64,000 nt of DNA from Astrocystis sublimbata. Its lineage: Eukaryota; Ascomycota; Sordariomycetes; Xylariales; Xylariaceae. Of this stretch, positions 34,810 through 46,363 are shown piece after piece. Each line of letters begins with the position of its first letter. Positions within the stretch are counted from its first letter, which is position 1. The position numbers and the translations under genes were made by a program. A model generated the notes under the pieces. The model saw only the letters and a program-made list of their open reading frames with translations, did not search any database and was not told the origin of the DNA. The stretch spans positions 310,001 through 374,000 of the forward strand of contig JAJNNY010000022.1 in the NCBI GenBank assembly GCA_022453515.1, given 5' to 3'.

Positions 34810-37800
34810 ATGGCCCGCGACGCAGCGAGGTTCCTATCTGCAGCAGAGCCAACTCTGGCAGAGAACGACAGCCAGGATAGCCAAGAGAAACTGCTGTACC
34901 TAATTCACGAACATGGGATTGGCGTAGTAGGTGGCGACCGCATACATACATGCACATCATTCACATTCCCTGTCTCGGCCAATCACAGCTGACAGTGTCC
35001 GTCCCTCCCAGGTCTCGAGTTCGCCAGCGCTTGACAACGACCCTCGGCGATCCATCAGAGGCAAAGGTACAAACAAAGACATCAAGCACCTAGGTTTAGC
35101 TATTATTCAATTCTCTAACACTGCATTCGGCAGGATTTACCAGGGCCGCAAGCTCGCAGCCTGCTGTCGATGGCGAAAAGCAATCTCGACAGCCACAGCT
35201 TCAGCCTCAGGTAAGTCGAATACATTGACCAATCTAATCGATATACATGTGCAAGGGACGCACTGACAGCGAATCTGTAGCATCTCGCAAACCCCGACCT
35301 CGATATCGATGCCCATGCTGCTACGGATGCAGTGACCACCGACACATCGCTGGTGCGAGATACAACCCAGCGATCGCGTGAACCACGATACCCTGCGCCC
35401 AACGCGTCGTCAAACCCAATCCCCTCCTCATTTGCGCGAGCAAGTCCTCATGATGCCTGCCCGCTGGACAACCCTACAAGCTCACCATCACGAGACCACG
35501 TCATAACCCAGCCCATCATACATGCGGCGCCGTCGAAGAAGGCCAAGGCCATGTCTTCCCAATCACCAACCCAACCAAACGAAGGGCGCAGCTATGAGCA
35601 GTATGTCGCCGATGGCTCGCAACCCTCGTCTCCACCCGCCAGCTTTGCAGAGGAGCATCGCACTCTCCAAGAGGGCGACACGGGCTATGTCAGTTTCAAA
35701 TGGCCTCTCGATCTACCCGATACCGAACCCTTGGAGCCCGACACGCCATTGCCCCCGAATAACGAGCAAAGCAGTCTACAGGACCGCTCGCAATTTACCT
35801 CCCAACAGACCGCCACTCGTACGAACCGTTTCGCGCCCGAGACACCTGCAGCCCTACCCAAGCCCTTTCTCGCTGGTGGCAATGGACAAGTATTGCCACC
35901 ATCCCAACTATTCTGTCAAACCCAACCGACGTCAGGCCTCAGGAAAGCTAGCCCCACGTCGTCTCGCCCGTCCCCCAACGTTTTCGAGAACAACGTAACA
36001 TCCCCTACCCTACCTGCATCGTCGCCTCTGAAACATCGAGGCCTCGACACTAGTCCGCTTCCTGTCTGTGTATCGCCATCGTCCGCTATGGTTGCGCCCT
36101 CTCCCTGGCCTTTAGATCGTAAAATGTCCCGATCCCCAAGCTTAGGGGAGCCATTAGGTGCAGCCGAGGGCCCCGAAGAGGATGAGATAGATAAGACGCC
36201 GCTTCCCAAGCTTGCGTCGCACCACGGGCGAAATCGTCGAGACGGCCGAGGCGGGCTAGAACCCATTGATGAAGACAGACCTTACAGAAAGCAAATATCT
36301 GATAGAGTGGTGACAAGATCATCAAGTCAACGCAGTTTGGACTCGGATTTTGACAGAGACGAAGCCGAGATCCGCCGCCAACGTGCACGCTTAAGGAAGG
36401 AGAAAGCATCCAAGTCTTTCCCGGACATCAGCGTGCCTCCGCCTAGCTCAGGCAGAGCTAAAATTGAGGTGCCATCCACTAACCGGGCGAAACAGTCGAA
36501 GAAAGCGGTGCGCAATGACTCCGAACAATATGTTGCGCAGTGTCATGGGAAAACCGCGACTGGTCACGACGCTTCTCAAGAGACTGTGAATGATTCGCAA
36601 AATCCCGTCATTGAGCAGAAATCGACAGATGAAACCAGCACCCCCATTTTGCCTGTCAATAACAATGATGGAGTACATGATGATGAGGACCTGGATCGTC
36701 CCATGGGTCTTCCCACTGGAAATATGGAGGATAAAGAGATGATCCCCGAGACAAGCCCCCCTCCAACGCTCGTTGAACCGCCGAGGCTTGTGTGTGACAT
36801 CCTGAGGGAAAACTCTGGCGCCTCCAGCTGCCTGCAATCGCTATCTTATCCGATGCCGTCAGCAGGTGCTTCCAATGAGCCATCACCATCGATCGTTCTC
36901 GCCTCATCGCAGCAAAGCGCCAGACGTCGATCCAGTAGGTTGAACAACTCGGTCACACCGTCCGCTACAGCACCGGAGCCACTCACGCCACTCGACAACG
37001 CAACTATGTCTTCCACATTAACTACGTTGTCAGCAACCCCGGCGCTTTCGTCTAGTCTAGCACCAACAACTGAGGATGATCATGACGTGAATACCCCAGA
37101 AGGTACAATTTCTGTCCCGTCTTCTGCGCCTGAGACGGGACGGCTTCGAGTCCCCCCGCCAGCATCATTGCCTCTCCCGTCGCCATCAACAAAAACCAAG
37201 ACATACGGACGGCGCCAGCAGAGATATAGGAAAGGGACGCGCCAATCATCGCGACACAGTTCACTCTCATTGGATGAATTGGATGGATCACCTACCGCAG
37301 CCGTATCGGATGATTCACGGGGTGTCAAACGTAAAGCGGTGCGCAAGTCCACAACCTTGCGCGAATTCCAAACAAAGTCAGGCTTATTCGAAGGCATGGT
37401 ATTTGCCATTTCATTACAAGAGCGTCAGCAACCCCAAAAGGGCAAGGGCAAATTACCGTCCAAAGGTAATTTAGAAGAGATGATTCGGCATGAAGGGGGC
37501 CGTATCTTAGACGACGGCTTCAATGCTCTCTTTGAGGTTGATACACTTCCAACTAGCATGAAGGCACCAGATACGCCTGCCTTATCAAGTTCTTTGAATC
37601 TCCTCGACAGTGGAACTGGCTTCACTGCCTTGATAGCCGACGGGCATTCAAGAAAGGTTAAATACATGCAAGCACTTGCTTTGGGCATTCCATGTTTAGC
37701 ACCCAAATGGATCTCCACTTGTGTATCGAAAAAGGAGTTAGTTGATTGGTCTTCCTACCTTCTCTGTGCAGGATCGAGCACGCTGCTTGGGGATGCCATT

Positions 37801-38253
37801 CGGTCTAGAAACCTTCAGCCTTACGATGCGTCAACGGCTAGACTAGTGGAGGTGATAACCCACAGACCAAAACTGTTGGAAGCCAGCAGAATTCTCCTCA
37901 TGATGAAGACCAAGAACGAGAAGAGACTGCCATATGTCTTTCTGGCCCAGGTCCTCGGCGCATCCCTTGTGCGCGTGAACCATGTAGACGAAGCAAGAGC
38001 CAAACTACGAGAAGCCGAGTCCGAGGGGAACCCATTTGACTGGGTGTATGTGGACGATCATCTTCATGATGCGAAGACGGCGTTATTTGGCTCTTCACCG
38101 AGTGGAGGAGGATCGAAGAAACGCAAGCGTACGAGTACGAGCTCCAACGAGGGTGATCCGCCGCCGAAGCGAATTAGGACTTTGAACGACGAGCTGGTCA
38201 TCCAGAGCCTGATACTTGGTAGACTTGTTGAAGAGGATGAGATGGAGGACTAG
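34810..38253 (+). CDS. Rad9/Crb2-type DNA damage checkpoint adaptor, tandem BRCT
   Basis: Four exons, 34810-34926, 35012-35066, 35134-35210 and 35281-38253, give about 1073 aa. Exon 1 codes MARDAARFLSAAEPTL and SQDSQ, a plausible phosphorylation cluster; an in-frame ATG at 34774 is an alternative start, and the exon 1 donor could be 3 nt earlier. The long middle is Ser/Pro/Thr-rich and disordered, with several SQ/TQ sites and a charged helix (EIRRQRARLRKEK). BRCT1 starts near 784 (SGLFEGMVFAISLQ...GGRILDDGFNALFE, then ALALGIPCLAPKWISTC). BRCT2 covers about 946-1055 (ASRILLMMKTK ... DWVYVDDHLHDAKTAL). Order and length fit the 53BP1/Rad9/Crb2 class, which binds modified chromatin at breaks and recruits Chk1/Chk2-type kinases. 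A Tudor domain is not evident by eye. Confidence 0.85.
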
Positions 38254-38761
38254 ATAACCTTGTCCTACGTGTACTATTATGGAGGACTTGCAGGAGTTAC
38301 CACGGATTGTATTCCACGGCGTTCTACTGTGAGCATCTACGGAGTTTTCTTCTTCTTTTTGTTGAGGGGTTGCAATTTTGGCTGGCTTTTACATGGATGG
38401 AAATACCCGCGAGGGTCCTGGCACTATCGATGTGCTCCGGGAGGAGTCAAGGGGATACGGACGAAAAGAAGGCATGTGGGACGTTGTGTTGTGCGATAAT
38501 ACATAGCTGATACGTGGCTGCGATGTGTGCTAGAGACTTAAACATGGCACGTTACTTTACCTGGAGGGCAGGACATTATGGAAGATTACTTAAGTAGGTA
38601 TGCCGCATCATGTATATTATCACAACTACTACATTAGGTAGTCAGTCATCTGAATATGAGGCTGCAGTGCGTTATCTTGTAGCAAACATTACCCAGCATT
38701 GCATGTATAGTATTTCACTAGGCGAAGTGGTATTATTGAAGTTCCAGCCTGTAAAGCTCTA

Positions 38762-38781
38762 CTACCTACCTAGGTAGGTAT
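38762..38781. repeat. CTACCTACCTAGGTAGGTA palindrome
   Basis: Perfect inverted repeat centred on CCTAGG, one of several TACCTAGGTA-type sequences across the window. Confidence 0.6.
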
Positions 38782-41396
38782 TAAACTAGAGCCATGTTTG
38801 AAGGTATCCATATGATAGTTATGGATGAGAGCACGTATACTTAGCGCACTCAACACTTTTTTTGTCGCACTTAATGATCTACAACATCATCGGCGTTACG
38901 AAGAGCCCAACAGAATCCCAACCCGGATTTCATTCTTAGTGTGTAAGTTGTTTGCCTTATTCATCGCGAGCAAGTTTGCTAATGGCTTAGATGAAACATG
39001 GGATGCTATGCTAAATGCTAGGTAGGTTGTACGGGTAGTTACAAAATCAAGAATGGCGCGCGAGGCGCGAGGCGCGGTGGGGCAACTTTCGGTCTTGTTT
39101 GGACGGTTTTGCGGAATTGAGATCGAGACGTCTAGTGGCTGATCGAAGATTTTCGTCAAGAGATGGGGACGAGTTGCTCGGCTGGATCGTTGCGTGGGGT
39201 GCATAAGGTCAAGGGCAATAGTATTGATTGACAGGCTCGAAGGAAGAAAAGGTTTGTTTCGGGTTTTTTTCTTTTCTCTTCTACTGCCGAGCAGGGGAGC
39301 TCCTTGTAGTGACTGTATGTCGAATGCAGAAGATTCACAGTAGTAGTAGTAGTACATGGGTGCTAAAGCAAAGCAAGACAGGGAACCTTATGTACCTACC
39401 TAGGTACGCAAAGCAAGCGAGGAGGGAGGCGGGCAGGCCCATCCATGGCAGTGGCAGGTATGGGCATATGCGGCCAGTTATGTGTGAGGTTAAGTGCTTA
39501 GGTAAACAGACTAAGGTACGACGCCAAAAAGGTGACGATGGGGTGGGTAGCTGAGTTGGTGATGGTCATATTTTGGAATGCGATAACGGTCGCTGGGGGT
39601 CCTTTTTTTTCTTTGGTGTTTATGTTTAGCGTGTTACCACCACAGGAAGATAGGTATGCTAGCTAGCCTTGGGTAGCTTCCCGTCCGTCCCCGTGCTCTG
39701 GTTGTTGGACAGGAAGGTTTGAACCGTCGTTGCTTGGCGCTGGTCCTTGGAGCCGCTCGTGAAGCTATCTTTTTTTTTTTTCCTTCTCTCCCTTCTCTCT
39801 CATCTTGCCCTCACATAATAGTATTAGTATCTTGTTCTTTGCTCCTCGGGAGAATACCGACTTAGCCTCGTCGGTAGTCACTCAGCTCCTCTGGTAGTGC
39901 GACAACAAGAATCTAGACCCAGCTATCATCATGACACCATCGTGACTATCGAAAGTATGTAAGATGAGTCCGGCTAGGAACCAATTTAGAAAACTGTGCA
40001 GGAGAGTAGGAATTGTGACGGTTAGATATCGCAAGGCAGACAGACAGACAGGCAGGCTATCGGAAGCTAGGTCAGAGGAAGTTGTGTTATTCGATGTGAT
40101 GATTTGATAAGGACGCGTTCTTGACACTAATGTATGGGCAATCTTGCATTCATGATCAGAATGAGTAAACCGTGATGAAAGATCGTCAATGCCGAGCGTT
40201 CGAATCCGATGAGCCTTGTCCGATGCATACACCTGCATGCTACTTAAGCGCGAGCACCTATCCAGAGGCTCGCTTGTTAGTTCGTTTGTTCAAGGGCATG
40301 TTTTTTGCGTGCCATCTGAGGTGGGTATGGATCGATTGATAAGATATATATCTCTTGTGTTAAGGCGTGCCATGGTGATAGGGCAGCCCGGCAGGTACTA
40401 GACGCCTGCATGCCCCATCATTCTTTCATCTTGTTTACTAAGATAATGGCACACGTGCAGGAAATCGCATGTTTGTTGATAAGAGCCGGAGCACGGGTCA
40501 ACCGTTTTCAGCTCCTGTCTTGGATGCGGATGTGTGTGACTGCGGCATGAGTGGACGAATCATGACACATGTTGCTGCCGGTAAGGGAGGGCGGGGGAGG
40601 GGGGAAGCTGGCATGGCTGGGAGGGGCGGGCATGTCCGTAGATTTGCGACTATTGAACTGTCGTGGACCGTTGATGGCAGCTGAAGCCGAAGCCGAAAAT
40701 GGGGAGGTACCGAGTACTTCGGGCGATACATCCAATCCAGCCCACGCAGCTGTGACATCCCACGATGGACCTTAGTGTAGTTCATCCTAAGCTTACCTTA
40801 TCATAAGCGTCTTCACATGCTTGTAGATCATAGTCAGTAGATACAGCTAGCTGGAACTGCCTATCTGTCGAGAGTTATTGCACTATGTGATTGCGCAATA
40901 AGACGGCCACATATAGTTCTTGGGACGCCTTACGGTACCTTAATCAACAGGTATACTGGCCGGCGATAGGTAGGCGGCGTCTGCTCGTCTAAATGGGCGC
41001 TCTGCTTGCATCTTAATATGCACTGCATGATGCATCAATAGACACATTGCTGAAGAGCTTGACCGCTTTGCGCCAGGTCTAGTGTAAGTCGCATCACGCA
41101 CTCGTCGGGCCCTACTGTATGTGGCTGCAGGTGCCAAGTTGACTTCATGCGCCTTGAGACATTTTGATGCACACATATTCCCTAGCAGGATACAGAAGGC
41201 TGCGTGTAAGTTCGCTAATGCTGTCATTGCGATTCTTTTCGGCCACATTATCCGAGCGACGACGAGTTCAGACGGTCCAAACCCGACGATAGCGGACATG
41301 ACTGGCCCGAAACATATTACTCTGTCGGTTTCTCAAATGAGCGACTATACAGGCGAGACAGGGTACTGACCAAGGCAGAACGATAGCGATGGTTGG

Positions 41397-41925
41397 TTAT
41401 AGAACCAAAACCAAGGCAAACCCAGCTGATAAGCCGACGATATATAGGGAGATGACGTGCAGACAGCACCCAACCATATCTGATTCGACATACTGGTAAA
41501 TAGTAGTTCCAAGATTTCGTAACGAGAACTTGTCTGACGATAGGAAAAAAGTCATTTCTGTCTCCAAAATTTTGAGTACAATCAATTGCCGAAGATAACA
41601 CGGAATTGGAGGTTCATCTGGGCATGCTGGTCGAGCTGCCTGCGGCTGCAATGGGTTCAGCCGCGTCATCCAAGCATCCATCTTTACTCCAGGTTCCATG
41701 GTATTGACGGGATTGGATGACATTGTAGGGTCCCAAGCCGTGAGGGCAAGAGGCTGACTGCGCCGGTAGTCTTGCATCTTTTGTTTCAGATCGCATCATT
41801 TGCCAGATCAGGGCTTCGCGGGGTCCACACTGGCCGCACAGTACCGTACCTACATTTGGAGGAACTCGGAGCTCAATCGGTTGAATAATGGACCATTGGG
41901 ATCCGAATGTCCGTCCCGAAGGCAT
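41397..41925 (-). CDS. Hypothetical small protein with C-terminal hydrophobic segment (weak)
   Basis: A 126-codon frame from ATG 41777 to 41397 ends in a strongly hydrophobic segment (VGCCLHVISLYIVGLSAGFA) like a tail anchor. An upstream ATG at 41925 (MPSGRTFGSQWSIIQPIEL) could join it by a phase-0 intron with donor GTAGGT and acceptor AAAAG next to the codon for M of MQDYRRS. No family recognised. It may be a chance frame in an otherwise gene-poor region. Confidence 0.25.
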
Positions 41926-44900
41926 TTTGGCACGTTGATGTTCGGTTGATCATTCACGTGACGTTTCTCGGCCCCGTCATCGTTTGCACATCAACTTCTC
42001 AGGTGTTTCTAGCGAGCCTCATGGATCGTCAATGCCATGCCTTGGTTTGGAGTAGTCCCGAGCAAGGAAATACGTGGGGAAATGGTCCAGGACCATGCTG
42101 GCGCTGCATTTCTTTTTAGTTTTGACATCATGGATGATCAGATTACCGAGCCCAAACCTGAACGTCACCACGTTTCATCGATATTCTAGCGAGTCAGCGG
42201 TCGTCCCGTCAAACCCAGTGTAACATTCGCTCAGCGGCTGACAGCAAAACTGCCCATCTGATTGATTGTGTAGAGTATTGTAGGAGGGTTGTGCAACCGG
42301 GCAGGCGCAACAGCTGACTCGGTTTTGTTACAGAATAGATGAGTGATAGATAGCAAAGCCAACTGTCGTTGCGCGTAGCGAGAGGAGGCTCGGGAGGGAC
42401 TTGCCTATGAACAAAACATGTTAGATCATCTGCATTGAAACATAACATCTCCCTTCGTGCGACCTTCTTAAAGTATCGAGAGGCCGACCGGCTGATCACG
42501 TCAATCAGTAACACTTCATTTCTTGCCTGTACCCCAGACTCCAAGGCCAGACAAACAAGATAGCTGGGATTCGGTTAGATTGAAAGCTCGGGTTAATCGT
42601 ATATCTTACACGGGAGAATTGCCATGTTCTTGCCATCCGTACCGCGGAAGAACAACGTCACATCCACATTGTATCTGTTCTCAACGGCTTCTTGGCGTTA
42701 CCGTTACCCCATAGTAGGCTCTAACGTAGCTTGCAGGTCGTCGAATAATGTAGAGCTCAGGATGAGCCGAGCATGACAACAGCATTAGGTGGTAGGACAC
42801 TGGGCTACCACTGAAGGTGAGATGCGTACGGATTTCGTCACTCCATGCTCGTCACACAACCTTTGTTTTTGTCTGGAACCCTTTCATCAACCAAGTTTCT
42901 GATCTACTTAATGGTGACCGAACATGGCAGGTAAGTCACAACAAAGCTCTCTCCAGTGGCCCTGTAAGTAAGCCTGTACATTTGGTGTCTTCGTGTTTTC
43001 ATTTAGCGACCCCGTGTGAGTGCCTGGCTCCGGCTTGGCGCATTGGTGGTTTTTTGCAAGACCCCGGGCCCGAGGCAGAGACTAAGGAAAAAAAGTTCTC
43101 ACTATCCATTTGTTACAGGAGCATGCAGAAGAAGGGTGCAAAAGCGAAAGACGGTGCGAGGGGGGAATCGCAACAGTTCAGGCTGGCCAACCGGGTACCT
43201 TGGTAAGCTAGTAGGTACATTAGGTACTCTTACTAGAAGATTGGAAGGTACCCAGCTCGCCAGGCCTGCGAGAGAGGTGAGGGCGGCTGGGGCGTTGATT
43301 GGCTGTGCGGGCAGGCAGTTCCTCGGGCGAATCGCACAGTAGTCCCTTTCAGCTGGTAGGATCACCCTTCTGCCCTTGGAAACCCCACCAAAAACACCCC
43401 CAAAATCCATCGACGCTGGACCTTCTTCTCCCTCCCACGCTCCCTACCGAGCCTACCTACCTTAGTCATTGCGGTTTGCTGCGATCCTAGGTAGCCGGAG
43501 GCAACCGATGCAAGCAACAGCCCCAGCTTATGGGTCTCCAATTCGTCCATGTTCGAGGTTGTCGGCGAGATACACGAAGCGCAGAAAGACAGTTGCCGGC
43601 GAAACCGAAGACTGAGCGCATAAAAGGCCAAACACGTCTCGGACGGCATCAGTGCTGTTGTTATTTACCAAGTCAGAGGTAGTGTTCCTGGGCCAATCTG
43701 GGCGGCAGTCTGGGCAGTTCACACCATTGCGGTGTCGCAACAATCCGTCGGAAGCGGGCTAACCGTTTATGCAATGCTTGATTTTCCGAATGGGCGGGTT
43801 GCGTCGAGCGAGAAGGTTGCAGCTCCAAGGATCCAGTCCTCACCCCTCTCCGATTACATACACCAGGTATCTAGGTACATCAGGTAGGTAGTGCAGTACC
43901 TACAGGATATCATCCCTCAATGAGGCCTTGGACTCGAGAAACGTGGATTTGCACAGCGAATTGAATTGCCCCCGAGTGATGAACATCCATGATTCCCGAC
44001 TCTGTAAGTACCTACTGTATAGGTAGGTAGTACTCGTAGCATAGACGTGATCTCATCATCGATCCTGATCCAGTTCACCGGACCGTATCAAAGCTTGTCG
44101 AAGCTGCTAGTACGGGCGGCCGGTCGGTAGGGCAGGGAAGGCCATGTATCCCGGCCTCGCCTGGCGACCCATGATGCCTGTGCAGTTAGTGCTCTGCTTA
44201 GTGCTCGACACCTGCTCTACAGGCGCTAATGCCTGGCTATGTCACCCCGACCAGCAGCGCACTAGCGCCCGCTAACACTAAAGCAGCATCATATCGAGCC
44301 ATTCGCGCCCAGCAGAAGGCCTAGGTCTGACATATCGGGTAGGTAAACCACAACGAGTACAGGGTACCGACGACAGTACCTCAGGCAGCCTGCTCTGCGC
44401 AGGTGTGTGTGGGATGGTTACATCCAGTCCAACAGGTACATATCTCCTGCAATGCACACCACCACACCACACTCTGCGCGGCATCTGTAGGTATTTCCGG
44501 TCTGACTGTCTCTCGTCTGTTTTCTTCCAAGACAGCAGCATACTTCCACATCCTCACCAACCCCCTCCCGCACACTGTTCCTACTACGAGCAACGACGCA
44601 GAAGAAATAGTTGGGACAGCCAGCCTGCGTCGGAAACGCACAACAACTTTTGCTACCCACGACGAATCCCAACTCTAAATTTCAACACCACGGCCGCCGA
44701 CACCTCCGACACCTCCGACACCTCCATCCCTCACACACTGCGCCCAAATTAAGGTTCAGGTATGCTTAACCACATCCCCGTCCCCGTCCCCGTTCCCGTC
44801 CTCAAGCTCCCGTTCCCATCCAAATCCAATCACCGTCCATATTAGGCTCGACATCGCCTCTCACACTTGCCTTCGCATTCGTCCCACTTCCCACTACTCC

Positions 44901-45361
44901 TTGTGATGTTGCTATGATGCGGCGTTGCTGGCAACGCGGTCAATGTGACGCTGGTGTTGGTCAGCTCGATTTTGGAGACGAAAAGAAGAGGGAACAGAAA
45001 CCAGAAAGATAACGACGATTTCGAAATGTATTTCTTTGTCGACATTCGTTCTTTCCTTTCCTTTCACCAACCACCCACACAGCCCAGGGGGAATTGCCAT
45101 GCTTCGTTTTGCCAGGCTTGCTTTCGCGATCTGGGCAGTGGAACAGCCAAACTCTCGACACAATCTAACATTCATGGACTTGACAGGTATTACATAGTTA
45201 TCTGTTGTTGGTACTCTCGAGGCCGGACTCCACCGTTGCCGACTCGCAAAGTAACTGAGGGAACACCACGAACATCCGATCCCAACCCCCTTACCGGATT
45301 GTCCGCTCGACCCCGATAATTGACCATATCGAGGAACCTTGCCCTCCGAAACTACTACACC

Positions 45362-46363
45362 ATGTATGGCCCAGATTACGGTACGGCACGGCGGCCTATG
45401 GAACCGTCGCCTGCGATATACTCTCATTCCAGGACGAGGACCACATCGTCCAACGTGTTCCCCACTCAATACGCTCCCATGCACACCCATCTACAACAGC
45501 CCCAGCCCCCTGCTGGCTACGCCCGACGTTCGCCGTCCGTGAACACCTTCAGCACATCCTCGAGCAATCCCAACGATGACCTCCGTCGTAGTACGTCCTC
45601 GAGGTCGTTCGGTGCACAACAAGGTGGGGGGACGAGCTATGTTGCCCTCCTTCGGAAACAAAAAGCCACGGTGTGGTCGGATCGATCACAGACGGAGGAT
45701 CCGCGCATGCTCGCCCAGCAACGCGCTGCGAAACAAAGGGCTGTCCAGGAGGTCACGGGCCGCACGACGCATACCCGTACATCGACAGGCATGAGTGTAC
45801 CTGGAAAGGTAGTGACCAAATTCCGGCACCACGGGAAGCCAGGCGTAGTGGGATATGCGCCGGGAGACAACTACATCGGTGTGGGAGGTGTGCCGCTGCG
45901 ACTCAGCGCTACCGAGGTCGAAGGCGAAGACAGTGACGAGGACGACAGCTCTGCGCGGAAGCTACACCACCGTAGGACGGGGAGTAGCGGACATAGCAGC
46001 ACGGCGAGCGGTCGCCGCGGTATGGCATATCGTGCCTCGGGTAGTATGAGCAAGCGTTGGAGTCCAAGCGATACCCCTGAACGCGGAAGTATTGTGGAGG
46101 ATACCGAATTCACACCCGGCGAGGACCACCTGGACCGTGCCCCTAGTACGCATAGCGGTAGCAGCGCCGAAAGGGCAGACGCATTGCCTGAGATGGCCGG
46201 TCCCAACGCTGGGAAGCTTGCGAGCAACAGCCTACTGAATGCCGCCCTCACCAGGGAGAAGAGCGTTAAGAATCCGGAGGACCTGAAGAGGCGGGGCAGT
46301 GTGGATGAGCGGACCATGACACTCAGCTCTGGTCGACTGTTCATCGCCAACCCAGACCAATAG
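45362..46363 (+). CDS. Ser/Arg-rich fungal protein of unknown function
   Basis: Single exon, 333 aa from ATG 45362 (MYGPDYGTARRPME); the frame stays open upstream to 45320 without a better start. The N-terminal 100 residues are Ser/Pro/Gln-rich. A more ordered block follows: SYVALLRKQKATVWSDRSQ, EDPRMLAQQRAAKQRAVQEV, then KVVTKFRHHGKPGVVGYAPG and DNYIGVGGVPLRLSATEVEG. This block looks like a conserved core. An acidic stretch (EDSDEDDSS) and a His/Arg/Ser region follow. There is no signal peptide or membrane segment. I do not recognise a named domain. A long, C-rich 5' leader with simple repeats precedes it. Confidence 0.75.
   Translation: MYGPDYGTARRPMEPSPAIYSHSRTRTTSSNVFPTQYAPMHTHLQQPQPPAGYARRSPSVNTFSTSSSNPNDDLRRSTSSRSFGAQQGGGTSYVALLRKQKATVWSDRSQTEDPRMLAQQRAAKQRAVQEVTGRTTHTRTSTGMSVPGKVVTKFRHHGKPGVVGYAPGDNYIGVGGVPLRLSATEVEGEDSDEDDSSARKLHHRRTGSSGHSSTASGRRGMAYRASGSMSKRWSPSDTPERGSIVEDTEFTPGEDHLDRAPSTHSGSSAERADALPEMAGPNAGKLASNSLLNAALTREKSVKNPEDLKRRGSVDERTMTLSSGRLFIANPDQ

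Larger units (their letters stand above)
38254..45361. other. Gene-poor 7 kb stretch
   Basis: Only one weak candidate frame (41.4-41.9 kb) appears. The stretch has scattered simple repeats: AGT near 39340-39355, T-tracts near 39604 and 39771, GACA units near 40025-40045, CACCTCCGA units near 44700, CCCCGT units at 44776-44797, and several TACCTAGGTA palindromes. The last ~700 bp are probably promoter and 5' UTR of the gene at 45362. Confidence 0.5.

Noticed and set aside
40186..40210. GTTCGAATCC string resembling a tRNA T-loop
   Set aside because: No matching acceptor, D or anticodon stems around it.
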